A stretch of DNA of 64,000 bases from Ancylobacter pratisalsi (GTDB lineage Bacteria; Pseudomonadota; Alphaproteobacteria; Rhizobiales; Xanthobacteraceae). This document shows positions 8,117-17,116 of the stretch, one piece after another. The notes beneath the pieces were generated by a model that saw only the letters and a program-made list of their open reading frames with translations, was not told the origin of the DNA and did not search any database. Each line of letters starts with the position of its first letter. Positions within the stretch are counted from its first letter, which is position 1. The position numbers were made by a program, and so were the translations under genes. The stretch lies in the NCBI RefSeq assembly GCF_010669125.1, contig NZ_CP048630.1, forward strand, positions 1,810,001 to 1,874,000, given 5' to 3'.

Positions 8117-10672
8117 TCACGCTCGACACACCGCGACAAGCAGTGGAAGCTCTCGATCAAGGGTAAGGGTGTCCGTCGCAACATCCTTGCCGGAACGATC
8201 CGTATAGCCCGGATCCAATGACCGCGTCAGATGGACCTCTGGCGCCAAATCCCCAGGCGGCACGCGGGTCGGCACGACAATGGCGAGCCCATCCCGATCG
8301 CCCCTCAACTCAAAACCGAACCAGCGCCAAGGCGACGATTCCATCTCCAGCGGCCGATAAGTGGCCCGCGAAAAGCACCCGAGTTCGTGGCGCAAGCGCA
8401 GGAGATGACGCATCAAGGTGACTTTCTCGACGTCCTCCCTTGGCCCTTCTCCCGAAAGCGCCGCGACCCGCCGACCGAAATCGACGGGCCGACGATTGTC
8501 GGGATCGACCAGCGAGAAGTCGCGGAACTCAGTACCCTGATAGATATCCGGCACGCCCGGCAAGGTAAGGTGCAGCGTCGCCTGTGCCAGACTGAAGATT
8601 CGAGCAGTGGGTGCAAGGCGGCAGACCAGCCGCTGCAGGACCTGCCGATAGTCCTCTCCCTCCGAACCTTCGACCAGCTTGCCGGCGAAGGCCTCAACGG
8701 CGGATTCGTAGGGATGATCGGGCGTTTCCCAGTTGCTGTTGCGCTTCGCCTCACGCAGCGCCTTGCGAAGATAGCCGGCCACGCGGGATTGGGAGATCGG
8801 CCACGTCGCGTAAAGCGTCTGATGGATCATCCGTTCGTCCAGAATGTCCGGTCCGCCGCGTCCCTCGCCGGCAGCGCGCAATGGTTCGCACAAGGGCTCG
8901 ACCTCCCTCAGAAACTCGATCCATAGGTCGGGGCTCAGGGAGAGGACATTAAGCCGGGCGCGGGTTTCCGGACCGCGTTTGGTGTCATGGGTCGCGAGCG
9001 AGATCAGGTCACGCGTCCCCGCACGCGCCCGCGCCTCGAACAGGCGGTGCACCTCCTCCCGCGTTCGGGAGGGATGGTCGAGATTGCCACCAACCTCGTT
9101 GACCGACAGCAGGATTGGCGTGCGGTAGAGCTCCGTGTCCTCATAGCCTTTGGCCATTACCGGTCCGGTGATCTGCTGAGACCTTCGGCGGAACACGCGG
9201 TCGGTTTCGACCTCGGGCGCTTCGAGCCGGTCCAGCAGCAGCCGCGCCGCCGCGAGCGTCAACGGATCCTCGGAGGCCTCCACGGCCGTACGGATATCCG
9301 TCCATACGGCCATGTCAGCCGCACCAAAGCCATGCTCGGTGGCATAGCTGCGATAGACCGGACAGTGCACGACGAGCGCGATGACGCCCCGGCGCAATGC
9401 CGCGTCGGTCACATCCCCTCGCGCCATGTCGGCGGCAAGTCCTTCGCGCGCGAGGCGCACCAACAGGTCAAGCTCGGCGGCAAGGCTGGTCTCGATGATC
9501 TGCCGTTTGGCCGCGATGACACGCTCGCCAGTTGTTCCCGAGAGCAGGTTTCGCGCCCGCAGCTCGGCCTCCATCGCGGCATAGCCGGCCTTGTCGACGA
9601 ACAATCCGTTGATGTCGTTCAGCCGCTCATAGCCCGTCGTTCCCTCGACGGGCCAGAGAGGCAGAACCTCGCCATGTTCCAGTATCTTCTCCACGAAGAT
9701 CGGGATATCCGGGCCGACTGCCGCGCGCAGGCGCTCCAGGTAGCCCGCCGGATCCACGAGGCCATCGACATGATCGATCCGCAGCCCATGGACCTGTCCG
9801 CGCCGCACCAGCGAGAGTGGCAGCTGGTGCACGATCTCGAATATGTCGGGGTCTTCCACCCTCACGCCGACAAGGTCGGTGATGTTGAAAAAGCGGCGAT
9901 AGTTCAGCTCGTCGGCGGCGGTCCGCCACCAGGCGAGGCGCCAGTGCTGGCTCTCCAGCAGCGCCGACATGTCGGCCCCTGCCAGTTCCTCCTCCACGGC
10001 CTGCCGTGCGCTCACTCCGGCCTCGTGAAGCGCGCTGCGCGCCGCAGCAATGGCGGGGCGCCCCACATTGCCGGATGCCAGTGCCGCCCACACGCTGGCC
10101 GCAGGCTCAAGCGAAGGCTCGGCACGCGCGGCGCGCGCCAGCAGCTGCGCGACGGAAGCGGGCTCAAGTGGAAAGGCATGGTCGGCATAGGCAACGATCA
10201 GCCGCCCCGCCTCCCAGTCCGCGCGAAGAGAGAGCTGGCCGGCCGCGAGCACCGTTTCAAGGGGATCGCCCAGCACCGGCAACAACAGCTTGCCCGTTTC
10301 CCAGTAGATGTCGAACATCGCGGCCGCGGGAGCGTGGTGCCCGAATTCCAGCGTTTCCATCCAGTAGGGATTGTGACTGGACGCCGCCATGTGGTTCGGC
10401 ACGATATCAAGGATCAGGCCCATTCCATGGGCCGAGAGCGCCTCGCAAAGCGCCTCGAAACCCGTCTCGCCTCCCAGCTCTGGACTGATGCGGTTCGGGT
10501 CGACGACATCATAGCCGTGCATGGAGCCCGGGACCGCCGCGCTGACGGGAGAGGCGTAGACATGACTCACGCCGAGCGCCGCCAGATAGGGCACGATCTC
10601 TGCCGCGGCAGCGAAAGGGAAGTCATGATGGAACTGAAGACGATAGGTGGCGATGAGCGCGGGCGCCGTCAT
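8117..10672 (-). CDS. treY: Malto-oligosyltrehalose synthase
   Basis: An 851-residue GH13 enzyme that isomerises the reducing-end alpha-1,4 bond of malto-oligosaccharides to alpha-1,1, making maltooligosyltrehalose. It opens with TYRLQFHHDFPFA and has YASPV, the GH13 region DIVPNHMA, the nucleophile region GLRIDHVDGLVDP, and EKILE with the general acid Glu. SLATHDTKRGPETRARLNVLS and GVPDIYQG are characteristic of TreY. Length matches the family. The ATG at 10672 overlaps the TGA of treZ (ATGA), so treY is the last gene of the operon glgX-treZ-treY. Its product is cleaved by TreZ to release trehalose. Confidence 0.95.
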   Translation of the reverse strand: MTAPALIATYRLQFHHDFPFAAAAEIVPYLAALGVSHVYASPVSAAVPGSMHGYDVVDPNRISPELGGETGFEALCEALSAHGMGLILDIVPNHMAASSHNPYWMETLEFGHHAPAAAMFDIYWETGKLLLPVLGDPLETVLAAGQLSLRADWEAGRLIVAYADHAFPLEPASVAQLLARAARAEPSLEPAASVWAALASGNVGRPAIAAARSALHEAGVSARQAVEEELAGADMSALLESQHWRLAWWRTAADELNYRRFFNITDLVGVRVEDPDIFEIVHQLPLSLVRRGQVHGLRIDHVDGLVDPAGYLERLRAAVGPDIPIFVEKILEHGEVLPLWPVEGTTGYERLNDINGLFVDKAGYAAMEAELRARNLLSGTTGERVIAAKRQIIETSLAAELDLLVRLAREGLAADMARGDVTDAALRRGVIALVVHCPVYRSYATEHGFGAADMAVWTDIRTAVEASEDPLTLAAARLLLDRLEAPEVETDRVFRRRSQQITGPVMAKGYEDTELYRTPILLSVNEVGGNLDHPSRTREEVHRLFEARARAGTRDLISLATHDTKRGPETRARLNVLSLSPDLWIEFLREVEPLCEPLRAAGEGRGGPDILDERMIHQTLYATWPISQSRVAGYLRKALREAKRNSNWETPDHPYESAVEAFAGKLVEGSEGEDYRQVLQRLVCRLAPTARIFSLAQATLHLTLPGVPDIYQGTEFRDFSLVDPDNRRPVDFGRRVAALSGEGPREDVEKVTLMRHLLRLRHELGCFSRATYRPLEMESSPWRWFGFELRGDRDGLAIVVPTRVPPGDLAPEVHLTRSLDPGYTDRSGKDVATDTLTLDRELPLLVAVCRA

Positions 10673-12465
10673 GCGGGCAGGCTCCACACCGCCGCCGAGA
10701 ACGGGCCAAGCGCCAGTCGTCCGTCAGGTTCATGGATGACATCACCCACGCTGGCGGCGACCGGCATGCCGGGCAGACCCGTAGGTGCGTCCATCACCAC
10801 ACGCTCGGTACCGGGGTTGAGCCCCATGACCAGCGAGCCGGCCCCAAAGCGCCAGCCGAGCCGAAGGGCCGTCTCCTCCCGCGCCTGATCGGCACCGAGA
10901 TAGTCGCTCGCCGTGAGCGGCCACACGAGACGCCGGCGCAATTCCACCAGTCGATGGAATTCATCGAGAGCGGCCCGCGCCTCCCGGCTCGTGAAATCGG
11001 CGGGTCTCAGCTTCGCGGAAAGGAAGGTCGCCTCATCCAATGGATCGGGAAAGCGCGAGGCGTCGTGCTCCTCGAAGAAGGCAGGAAATTCGGCCCGCCG
11101 CCCATTACGGACGGCGTCAGCAAGGTCCCCTTCAAAATCGCAGAAGAACGGGAAAGCGGTCGGCAGCATGGCCTCCTCGCCCATGAACAACAACGGGACG
11201 GCCGGCGAGAGCATCAGCACGAAACGCAGGAATGCCAGCCGCTTCGGCTCGACGCTCCCGGCCAGCCGGTCGCCGAGGGGCCTGTTTCCGATATGGTCAT
11301 GGTTCTGGATGAAGCTGACAAAGGCATCCGGCGGCAAGTCGCGCGACAGCTCCCCGCGCGGCGCGCCGTCCGCGTCCGGATAGGGTTCGCCCTGAAAGAC
11401 AAAACCCTCCGCCAGTGCGCGCCCGGCGCCCCCCACCGGATCATCCGCATAGGGTTGGTAGTAGCCACGGGTTTCGCCGGTGGCGAGCACATGGAAGACA
11501 TGGTGCCAATCGTCGTTCCATTGCGCGTCGTAGAGCCCATCGCCGCGGGTCATCCAGCCCGCCACGTTGTCATGGTTCTCGAGAACCAGATAAGCCTCGG
11601 GCTTCACATTCCGACAGCCTGCGGCAAGCTCGCGCAGAAAGGGCTCGACCCCCTGCGTGGTGAGGGCATGAACAGCGTCGAAGCGCAGCCCGTCAAAACC
11701 GATCTCGCCAAGCCAATACTGCGCGTTCTCGACGAAAAAGCCCCGCACCAGCGGATTCTCAAGATCGACAGCCGGCCCCCAGGGGGTGCGGACATCTCCA
11801 TGGAAGAAAGGGCTTGCGTAGAGCGGCAGGAAATTCCCGCTGGGTCCGAAATGATTGTAGACGACGTCCAGCATCACCGCGAGGCCGCGCTCATGGGCGG
11901 CCTCAATGAGCGCGTGAAGGTCCTGTGGCGTGCCATAGCTGCGATCGGGCGCGAAAAGCAGCACGCCGTCATACCCCCAATTCCACCTGCCGGGAAAATC
12001 GGCGAGCGGCATCAGCTCGATCACGGTAAAGCCGGCGTCGCGATAGTGATCCAGCCGTTCGATCAGGGCCCGGAACGTGCCCTCCGGCGTCGCGGCCCCC
12101 ACATGGAGCTCCGCGATCACCGCCTCATGCCAGGGACGGGCCTGAAACGGCGCCGCGGCGGGAGGCACCGCCGGCACCAGGCTCCAGCCCTCGGTATCGT
12201 CTCGCTGGCCACGCGAGGCCGGATCGGGCAGATCCCGCCCTTCGATCCGGAACAGATAGGCGGTGCCGGGTCCCGCTCCCGCGACATCGATTTCATGAAA
12301 GCCCTCGCCCGACCGGCGCATCAGCTGCGGCGCGGCACCCTCGACGAGCAGTTCCACCGAATCCGCATCGGGCGCCCACAGCCGAAAGCGCGTTCCACCG
12401 GCAATGGCGATCGGCCCGAAGCGGGTCGTGACGACAGAAGGGATAGGGTCCGGGCCCACGTTCAT
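10669..12465 (-). CDS. treZ: Malto-oligosyltrehalose trehalohydrolase
   Basis: A 598-residue GH13 enzyme that releases trehalose from maltooligosyltrehalose. It has an N-terminal carbohydrate-binding domain (RLWAPDADSVELLVEG, about residues 20-95) and a central barrel with ELHVGAATPEGTF, DVVYNHFGPSGN and FDGLRFDAVHAL, which holds the nucleophile Asp. The acid Glu is in LVLENHDN, and the transition-state Asp is in IQNHDHIGNRPLGDR. It starts at an ATG overlapping the glgX stop and ends in an ATGA overlap with treY, which implies translational coupling of all three. Confidence 0.95.
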   Translation of the reverse strand: MNVGPDPIPSVVTTRFGPIAIAGGTRFRLWAPDADSVELLVEGAAPQLMRRSGEGFHEIDVAGAGPGTAYLFRIEGRDLPDPASRGQRDDTEGWSLVPAVPPAAAPFQARPWHEAVIAELHVGAATPEGTFRALIERLDHYRDAGFTVIELMPLADFPGRWNWGYDGVLLFAPDRSYGTPQDLHALIEAAHERGLAVMLDVVYNHFGPSGNFLPLYASPFFHGDVRTPWGPAVDLENPLVRGFFVENAQYWLGEIGFDGLRFDAVHALTTQGVEPFLRELAAGCRNVKPEAYLVLENHDNVAGWMTRGDGLYDAQWNDDWHHVFHVLATGETRGYYQPYADDPVGGAGRALAEGFVFQGEPYPDADGAPRGELSRDLPPDAFVSFIQNHDHIGNRPLGDRLAGSVEPKRLAFLRFVLMLSPAVPLLFMGEEAMLPTAFPFFCDFEGDLADAVRNGRRAEFPAFFEEHDASRFPDPLDEATFLSAKLRPADFTSREARAALDEFHRLVELRRRLVWPLTASDYLGADQAREETALRLGWRFGAGSLVMGLNPGTERVVMDAPTGLPGMPVAASVGDVIHEPDGRLALGPFSAAVWSLPA

Positions 12466-14543
12466 TCGCGCCACTCCCATACAACCAAAGTGCGCCCCGG
12501 CATGGTGAACACCTCTCCGGGCGCCGTGCGCATGCCTTCCAGATCATTGCCCGTGGCAAGGATCGCCTCCCAGCCGCCCGACTGGGTGGGTGGGGCGACG
12601 AAGTCCACGTCGACATGGGAGGCATTGAGCATGATGAGCAGCGAATTCTCCCCCGGCAGAGGTGGCGAGAGCCGCACAGTGAGGCACTTGCTGTGCGGAT
12701 TGGCCCAGTCGTCCTCGCTCATGCGTTGGCCGCTATTGGAGAACCAGGCGACGTCCGGCTGGCCAAGCTCGTTGCGCGCACCGGTCAGGAACTCGGGGCG
12801 CGACAGCGAAGAGTTGCGCTTGCGCAGCTCCGCGAGGCGGGAGACGAACACCGTCAACTCGGGATCCTCGTCCGACCAGTCGATCCAGCCGATCTCGTCG
12901 TCCTGGCAATAGGCGTTGTTGTTGCCGCCCTGAGAGTTGGAGCGCTCATCGCCGCCAAGCAGCATCGGCACGCCCTGGCTCAGGAAAAGCGTGGCCAGCA
13001 GATTGCGCTTCTGGCGTTGGCGCAGTGCCAGAATCTCGGGATCGTCGGTCTCACCCTCGACGCCGCAATTCCAGCTTCGATTGTCGTCGTGACCGTCGCG
13101 ATTATCCTCGCCGTTCGCCTCATTGTGCTTGTCGTTGTAGGAGACGAGATCGTGCAGCGTGAACCCGTCATGGGCCGTGATGAAGTTCACGCTCGACCAG
13201 GGGCGGCGCCGTCCTTCGGAAAAAATGTCGGCCGAGGCCGCGAACCGGGTGGCGAAGCTCGGCAACAGCCCTTCCGAGCCGCACCAGAACTGGCGGACGA
13301 CATCGCGATAATCACCGTTCCACTCCGAGAAACCCGGCGGAAAGGCGCCAAGCTGATAGCCGCCCGGCCCGACATCCCATGGTTCGGCGATCAGCTTGAG
13401 GTCGCCGAGGACAGGGTCCTGAAGGATCGCGTTGAAGAAGGCGTGGCCGGCATCAAATCCGTCCGGGCGCCGGCCCAGCGTGACGGCGAGGTCGAAACGG
13501 AATCCGTCGATGCCATAGAGCTGCGACCACATGCGCAGCGAGTCCATGATCATCTGAAGCACGCGCGGATGGTCGGTGTTGATCGCGTTGCCGCAGCCGG
13601 TCAGGTCGTCATAGTAGCGCCTGTCACCGGGCAGCAGCCGGTAGTAGGACGCATTGTCGATGCCGCGAAAGGACAGTGAGGGGCCCAGATGGTTGCCCTC
13701 GCAGGTGTGGTTGTAGACCACGTCGAGAATCACCTCGATGCCGGCCTGATGCAGCCGGTCGACCGCCACGCCGATTGATTCGAGCCCGTCATCGCCGAGA
13801 AAGCTGGGCTCGGGCGCGAAGAAGCTGAGGGTGTTGTAGCCCCAGTAGTTGCTGAGCCCGCGATCGACGAGGTGCCGGTCCTGCGCAAAGGCATGAACCG
13901 GCATCAGCTCGAGCGCGGTTACGCCGAGTCGAACCAGCTGGTCGACGAATTCAGGTTGGCCCAGGGCCGTGAAGGTGCCCCGGATCGAATCCGGAATGAA
14001 GGGATGGCGCATGGTCAGCCCGCGCACATGCCCCTCATAGATCACGGTCTTCGGCCAGAAGACGCGCGGATGCGACGTCGCCACCAGCGGAGCGCCCGTT
14101 ACCACGCGCGCCTTGGGCATGAAGGCGGCGCTGTCGCGCTCGTCCATGCGCAAGTCCGAATCGGCGCTGCCGTCTATCGTGTAGCCGTAGAGCGCGTCGT
14201 CCCAGGTGATCCCGCCAACGAGTGCGCGCGCGTAGGGGTCGAGCAGAAGCTTGTTGAAATTGAACCGGTGGCCCTCTTCCGGCGCCCAGGGGCCGGCAAC
14301 GCGCCATCCATAGACCTGGCCGCGCCCGATGCCGGGCAAATGGCAATGCCAGACGCCGTTGGTGCATTCATGCAGATCGATTCGCTCGAGCTCGGTCTCT
14401 CCGGTGCGATCGAACAGGCAAAGCGTGACTCCAACCGCATTGTCCGAAAAAAGAGCGAAATTCGTGCCGGTACGGTCGACCGTCACGCCGAGAGGAAATG
14501 CGTACCCCGGATTTACGCGTCTCATGAATGCCATCGTCCCCAT
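12462..14543 (-). CDS. glgX: Glycogen debranching enzyme (GlgX/TreX type)
   Basis: A 693-residue GH13 isoamylase-type enzyme that hydrolyses alpha-1,6 branches of glycogen to give linear chains for TreY. It has an N-terminal CBM48 ([15 protein letters not shown] to VWHCHLPG), the family-typical [34 protein letters not shown] with the nucleophile Asp, [14 protein letters not shown] with the acid Glu, and [21 protein letters not shown]. Starts at 14543, 14534 and 14525 are possible. A stress-type promoter at 14562-14586 makes any longer upstream reading unlikely. First gene of the operon with treZ and treY. Confidence 0.93.
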   Translation of the reverse strand: MGTMAFMRRVNPGYAFPLGVTVDRTGTNFALFSDNAVGVTLCLFDRTGETELERIDLHECTNGVWHCHLPGIGRGQVYGWRVAGPWAPEEGHRFNFNKLLLDPYARALVGGITWDDALYGYTIDGSADSDLRMDERDSAAFMPKARVVTGAPLVATSHPRVFWPKTVIYEGHVRGLTMRHPFIPDSIRGTFTALGQPEFVDQLVRLGVTALELMPVHAFAQDRHLVDRGLSNYWGYNTLSFFAPEPSFLGDDGLESIGVAVDRLHQAGIEVILDVVYNHTCEGNHLGPSLSFRGIDNASYYRLLPGDRRYYDDLTGCGNAINTDHPRVLQMIMDSLRMWSQLYGIDGFRFDLAVTLGRRPDGFDAGHAFFNAILQDPVLGDLKLIAEPWDVGPGGYQLGAFPPGFSEWNGDYRDVVRQFWCGSEGLLPSFATRFAASADIFSEGRRRPWSSVNFITAHDGFTLHDLVSYNDKHNEANGEDNRDGHDDNRSWNCGVEGETDDPEILALRQRQKRNLLATLFLSQGVPMLLGGDERSNSQGGNNNAYCQDDEIGWIDWSDEDPELTVFVSRLAELRKRNSSLSRPEFLTGARNELGQPDVAWFSNSGQRMSEDDWANPHSKCLTVRLSPPLPGENSLLIMLNASHVDVDFVAPPTQSGGWEAILATGNDLEGMRTAPGEVFTMPGRTLVVWEWRE

Positions 14544-14561
14544 CAGCCCCTGTCCGACGAG

Positions 14562-14586
14562 AACATACTGCGCGCCAAGCCGTTCC
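14562..14586 (-). promoter_or_regulatory. EcfG-like promoter of the glgX-treZ-treY operon (one mismatch)
   Basis: On the minus strand GGAAC (14586-14582), a 16-base spacer and TGTT (14565-14562). The consensus -10 is CGTT, so one base differs; the looser GGAAC-N18-TT form described for RpoE2 of Sinorhizobium is satisfied. The predicted transcript would start near 14555, just before the glgX start. Trehalose genes are known members of alphaproteobacterial general stress regulons. Confidence 0.55.
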
Positions 14587-14694
14587 CGCAGCGCAGCACG
14601 ATTTTTGATCGATGGCCATAACGGGCAGCACGCCCGGGCGCGGGGCGTTGGCGCGGGGCGACGGCGAATCCGACGGTTCTTTGCAACCACGGCC

Positions 14695-14714
14695 GCCTCC
14701 CCCGGAGGGGAGGC
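14695..14714 (-). other. Stem-loop downstream of tRNA-Pro
   Basis: A perfect 8-bp G+C-rich stem (14695-14702 with 14707-14714) with a 4-base loop lies 38 bases past the 3' end of the minus-strand tRNA-Pro. There is no T run. It may be a factor-dependent terminator or a processing signal for the tRNA precursor. Confidence 0.35.
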
Positions 14715-14751
14715 TTGCGGTGGTATTGGTCTGAAATATCTCGGGAAATAG

Positions 14752-14828
14752 TGGTCGGAGTGGCAGGATTTGAACCTGCGACCCCCTCGTCCCGAACGAG
14801 GTGCGCTACCAGGCTGCGCTACACTCCG
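14752..14828 (-). tRNA. tRNA-Pro (anticodon CGG)
   Basis: A 77-base cloverleaf on the minus strand. The acceptor stem pairs CGGAGUG with CACUCCG. The anticodon stem CCUCG/CGAGG holds the loop UUCGGGA, giving anticodon CGG for codon CCG. The T arm GCAGGUUCAAAUCCUGC is standard. The 3' CCA is encoded at 14754-14752. Confidence 0.96.
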
Positions 14829-14992
14829 CCGCGGCGCGAGCCTCTAGCATGCGAATGAGGGCACCCGCAAGGGTGCTGGCGTCGGTTCCGGTGGATCATG
14901 TGTGTAAGGAGAGACAATCGACCCCTCCAGCACGGTTGAAAGCGGCGCGCTCCTGTGGCTATGTCCGCGCCGATACGGGCCTGCTCGCCCGT

Positions 14993-15067
14993 TGGGGCGT
15001 CGCCAAGTGGTAAGGCAGGGGATTTTGATTCCCCCATGCGGAGGTTCGAATCCTCCCGCCCCAGCCA
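14993..15067 (+). tRNA. tRNA-Gln (anticodon TTG)
   Basis: A 75-base cloverleaf. The acceptor stem UGGGGCG pairs with CGCCCCA and the anticodon stem GGGGA with UCCCC, around loop UUUUGAU, giving anticodon UUG. The T arm is GGAGG-UUCGAAU-CCUCC. G is the discriminator base and CCA is encoded at 15065-15067. Confidence 0.96.
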
Positions 15068-15832
15068 ATTCCTGTAAGACGCTGACATTATTGAGATAAT
15101 TTCGCCGACACACCCACGGGCATGCCCGCCCGCGAGGTTTTTGCGCGCCCATTTCGGGACGACGCAATCGACTAGGCGCGACGCAACAGTCCGCTAAGCA
15201 TCTGACATAAAATACTTTTTCCATGCCCTCGACATGGTCGACACCCTCGAGGGCAGGCTTCGGCAAATTGTCCTGATGCGGATTCAGCTCCACCTGCCAA
15301 TTTTTCTTGGCGAGGATGAGCGGCACCGGAACCCTCGCCGGGGCGGGACCTTTTGTGAAGTGCACCGCTCGTAGAGCAAGCCGGAGCCCGCAACCTGTCA
15401 GCCGGACAAACCCATGGCACGGGTGCAATGACCGAGCTTCAAGATGAAACGGCGCCGAAGAGGACCTCGGCTTTGCCGAAAGCCCGCAGGGGCGCACTCC
15501 AGTCGCACGGACTCCGATAGAAGCTCGGTGCTGTGAAATTCCATGGAAGCGGACCTGTCTGTGGCCCAAAAAAGTGGCTGAGCATCGCTCTGCGCCTCTG
15601 GCATCCCCGCCCATGCGGCTCAAGATCCGCCTTGTCATAACGCGAGCGGTCCTTCGATTAAGGCGGACCAAGCATGTCAGCGCGCCTGGCCCGCGCACCA
15701 GAAATCCAGACACCAGCAAGGAGATCCTTGCAAAACATAGGCTTGTTGAGAAAAAAGCAGAGACACCTCCCGTCCCAACCAGCACGCGTGCTAGATAATC
15801 CACGCTCCCCCTTCAAGACTTGCGGTCGGTCC
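15068..15832. other. 765-base interval with no convincing gene
   Basis: The interval lies between tRNA-Gln and the racemase-family gene. Several open frames cross it on both strands, but none shows a recognisable family, ribosome site and codon pattern like its neighbours. The longest, on the minus strand, runs through the antisense of tRNA-Gln, a common artefact. Base composition looks less G+C-biased than the flanking genes, with runs such as AAAATACTTTTT. An 8-bp inverted repeat (15225-15232 with 15247-15254) is present. Its position next to a tRNA 3' end would suit an old integration scar, but no integrase or repeat of the tRNA end was seen. Confidence 0.5.
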
Positions 15833-16573
15833 GTGCGCATCCACATCGTCAATCCGAACACCACCGCCTCGATGACCGACAAGATCGCCGCTGCCGCGCG
15901 CGTGGTCGCCGGGCCGGATACCGACATCCTGGCGGCGACCTCGGCGATGGGGCCTGCATCCATCGAAGGTTTCTATGACGATGCGCTGGCGCTGCCGGGC
16001 CTGCTTGCCGCGATCACCGAGGCGGAATCCGCGGGCGTCGACGCTCATATCATTGCCTGCTTCGATGACACCGGCCTGGACGCCGCCCGTGCGCTGGCGG
16101 GGGCACCCGTGATAGGCATCGGCGAAGCCGGTTTCCACATGGCCAGCCTGATCTCCCACCGTTTCGCAGTCGTCACCACGCTGGCGCGCTCGATTCCGGT
16201 CATCGAGGCGAATCTGCAGCGCTACGGGCTCGATCGACGCTGCTGTGCCGTACGCGCGTCCGACGTCGCCGTCCTGGAGCTTGAGGATCCGCTCTCCGAT
16301 GCGCGGGCGCGCATTTCGGCGGAGATTGGTCGCGCCGTGCGCGAAGATCGGGCGGAGGCCGTCGTCCTCGGCTGCGCGGGCATGGCTGACCTCGCCAGAG
16401 CACTCGGCGAGGAGCATGGCGTTCCGGTCGTCGACGGCGTGGCCTGTGCGGTAACGCTGGCGGAAGGGCTGGCGCGGACCGGTCTGACGACCTCGAAGGC
16501 GGGCGCCTACGCACCGCCGCGGTCAAAGCCCTATCTCGGCCGCCTGGCGGATTTCGCGCCGCGCGAAACCTAG
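15833..16573 (+). CDS. Asp/Glu/hydantoin racemase family protein
   Basis: A 246-residue cofactor-independent racemase-type enzyme. The start IHIVNPNTTASMT is the signature of the hydantoin racemase branch. The two active-site cysteines are visible in IIACFDDTGLDAAR (about residue 75) and VVLGCAGMADL (about 180). Related enzymes racemise hydantoins or allantoin, or act as maleate isomerase or decarboxylase. No ATG fits; the GTG at 15833 gives the family start. The gene ends in a 4-base tail-to-tail overlap with a MarR regulator and lies near a Liv-type importer, which suggests a shared catabolic substrate, though that is an inference. Confidence 0.82.
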   Translation: MRIHIVNPNTTASMTDKIAAAARVVAGPDTDILAATSAMGPASIEGFYDDALALPGLLAAITEAESAGVDAHIIACFDDTGLDAARALAGAPVIGIGEAGFHMASLISHRFAVVTTLARSIPVIEANLQRYGLDRRCCAVRASDVAVLELEDPLSDARARISAEIGRAVREDRAEAVVLGCAGMADLARALGEEHGVPVVDGVACAVTLAEGLARTGLTTSKAGAYAPPRSKPYLGRLADFAPRET

Positions 16574-17031
16574 CTCAGCTTCTTCAGCATAATGATGATC
16601 TGCTCGCGCTCTTCAGGGGAAAGCGGTTCGAGAGTGGCGGCGCTGATTGCCTTCGCCGCCTCGATCGCCTGATCGGCTGTCGTCATGCCGCTGTCGGTCA
16701 AACCGATGGCGCGGCGGCGGCGATCCAGGGGATCATCGGCGGTCATCACAAAACCTCGGCCGATAAGACGATCGACCACGCCCTTGATGGTCGCGGCATC
16801 CAGGTACACGAGGCGTCCGAGCCGGTTTTGAGAGCAAGGACCGACCTCCCGCAGTTTGGCAAGCGTGGCGAACTGGGGTGGGGTCAGTCCCGCGACCATC
16901 CGGGACATGAACAAGGCTGTATGGCGCTGATTGACGATACGCATGAGAAAACCCACCTGGTCATCCAAGCGGTACAATTCAACCGCGTCATCGTCGGCAT
17001 TGGCTGCCTTCGCGCGGTCCTCCGCCGTCAT
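16570..17031 (-). CDS. MarR-family transcriptional regulator
   Basis: A 153-residue winged-helix protein. The DNA-binding region is seen in LTPPQFATLAKLREVGPCSQNRLGRLVYLDAATIKGVVDRL, with the wing in GFVMTADDPLDRRRRAIGLTDSG. Flanking helices for dimerisation are present at both ends. The ATG at 17031 has a GGAGAG site 7 bases upstream. It lies downstream of livF on the same strand and converges on the racemase gene, so a role in controlling one or both is likely. A palindrome at 17089-17100, upstream of its start, is a possible operator. Confidence 0.85.
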   Translation of the reverse strand: MTAEDRAKAANADDDAVELYRLDDQVGFLMRIVNQRHTALFMSRMVAGLTPPQFATLAKLREVGPCSQNRLGRLVYLDAATIKGVVDRLIGRGFVMTADDPLDRRRRAIGLTDSGMTTADQAIEAAKAISAATLEPLSPEEREQIIIMLKKLS

Positions 17032-17088
17032 CAATCTCTCCAGGCTGTTTTTGGACAGGCTAGATTCTGAGCAAGCCGGCTCCAGAAC

Positions 17089-17100
17089 CCATTGCAATGG
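17089..17100. promoter_or_regulatory. Candidate MarR operator palindrome
   Basis: CCATTGCAATGG is a perfect 12-base palindrome in the 85-base gap between livF and the marR gene. It is followed within 30 bases by a second AT-rich half-palindrome. MarR proteins bind palindromes of this size near their own promoters. No binding data are implied. Confidence 0.35.
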
Positions 17101-17116
17101 CATTCGTAAATTGTTT

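Noticed and set aside
8987..12912. Two long plus-strand open frames
   Set aside because: They are antisense to treY, treZ and glgX; no domain or ribosome site supports them.
15225..15254. 8-bp inverted repeat as a terminator
   Set aside because: No T run on either strand and no gene end nearby.
14844..15803. Minus-strand open frame of 319 residues across tRNA-Gln
   Set aside because: It contains the antisense of tRNA-Gln (typical GFEPPHGGIKIPCLTTWRR-like string) and no known domain, a common spurious call.
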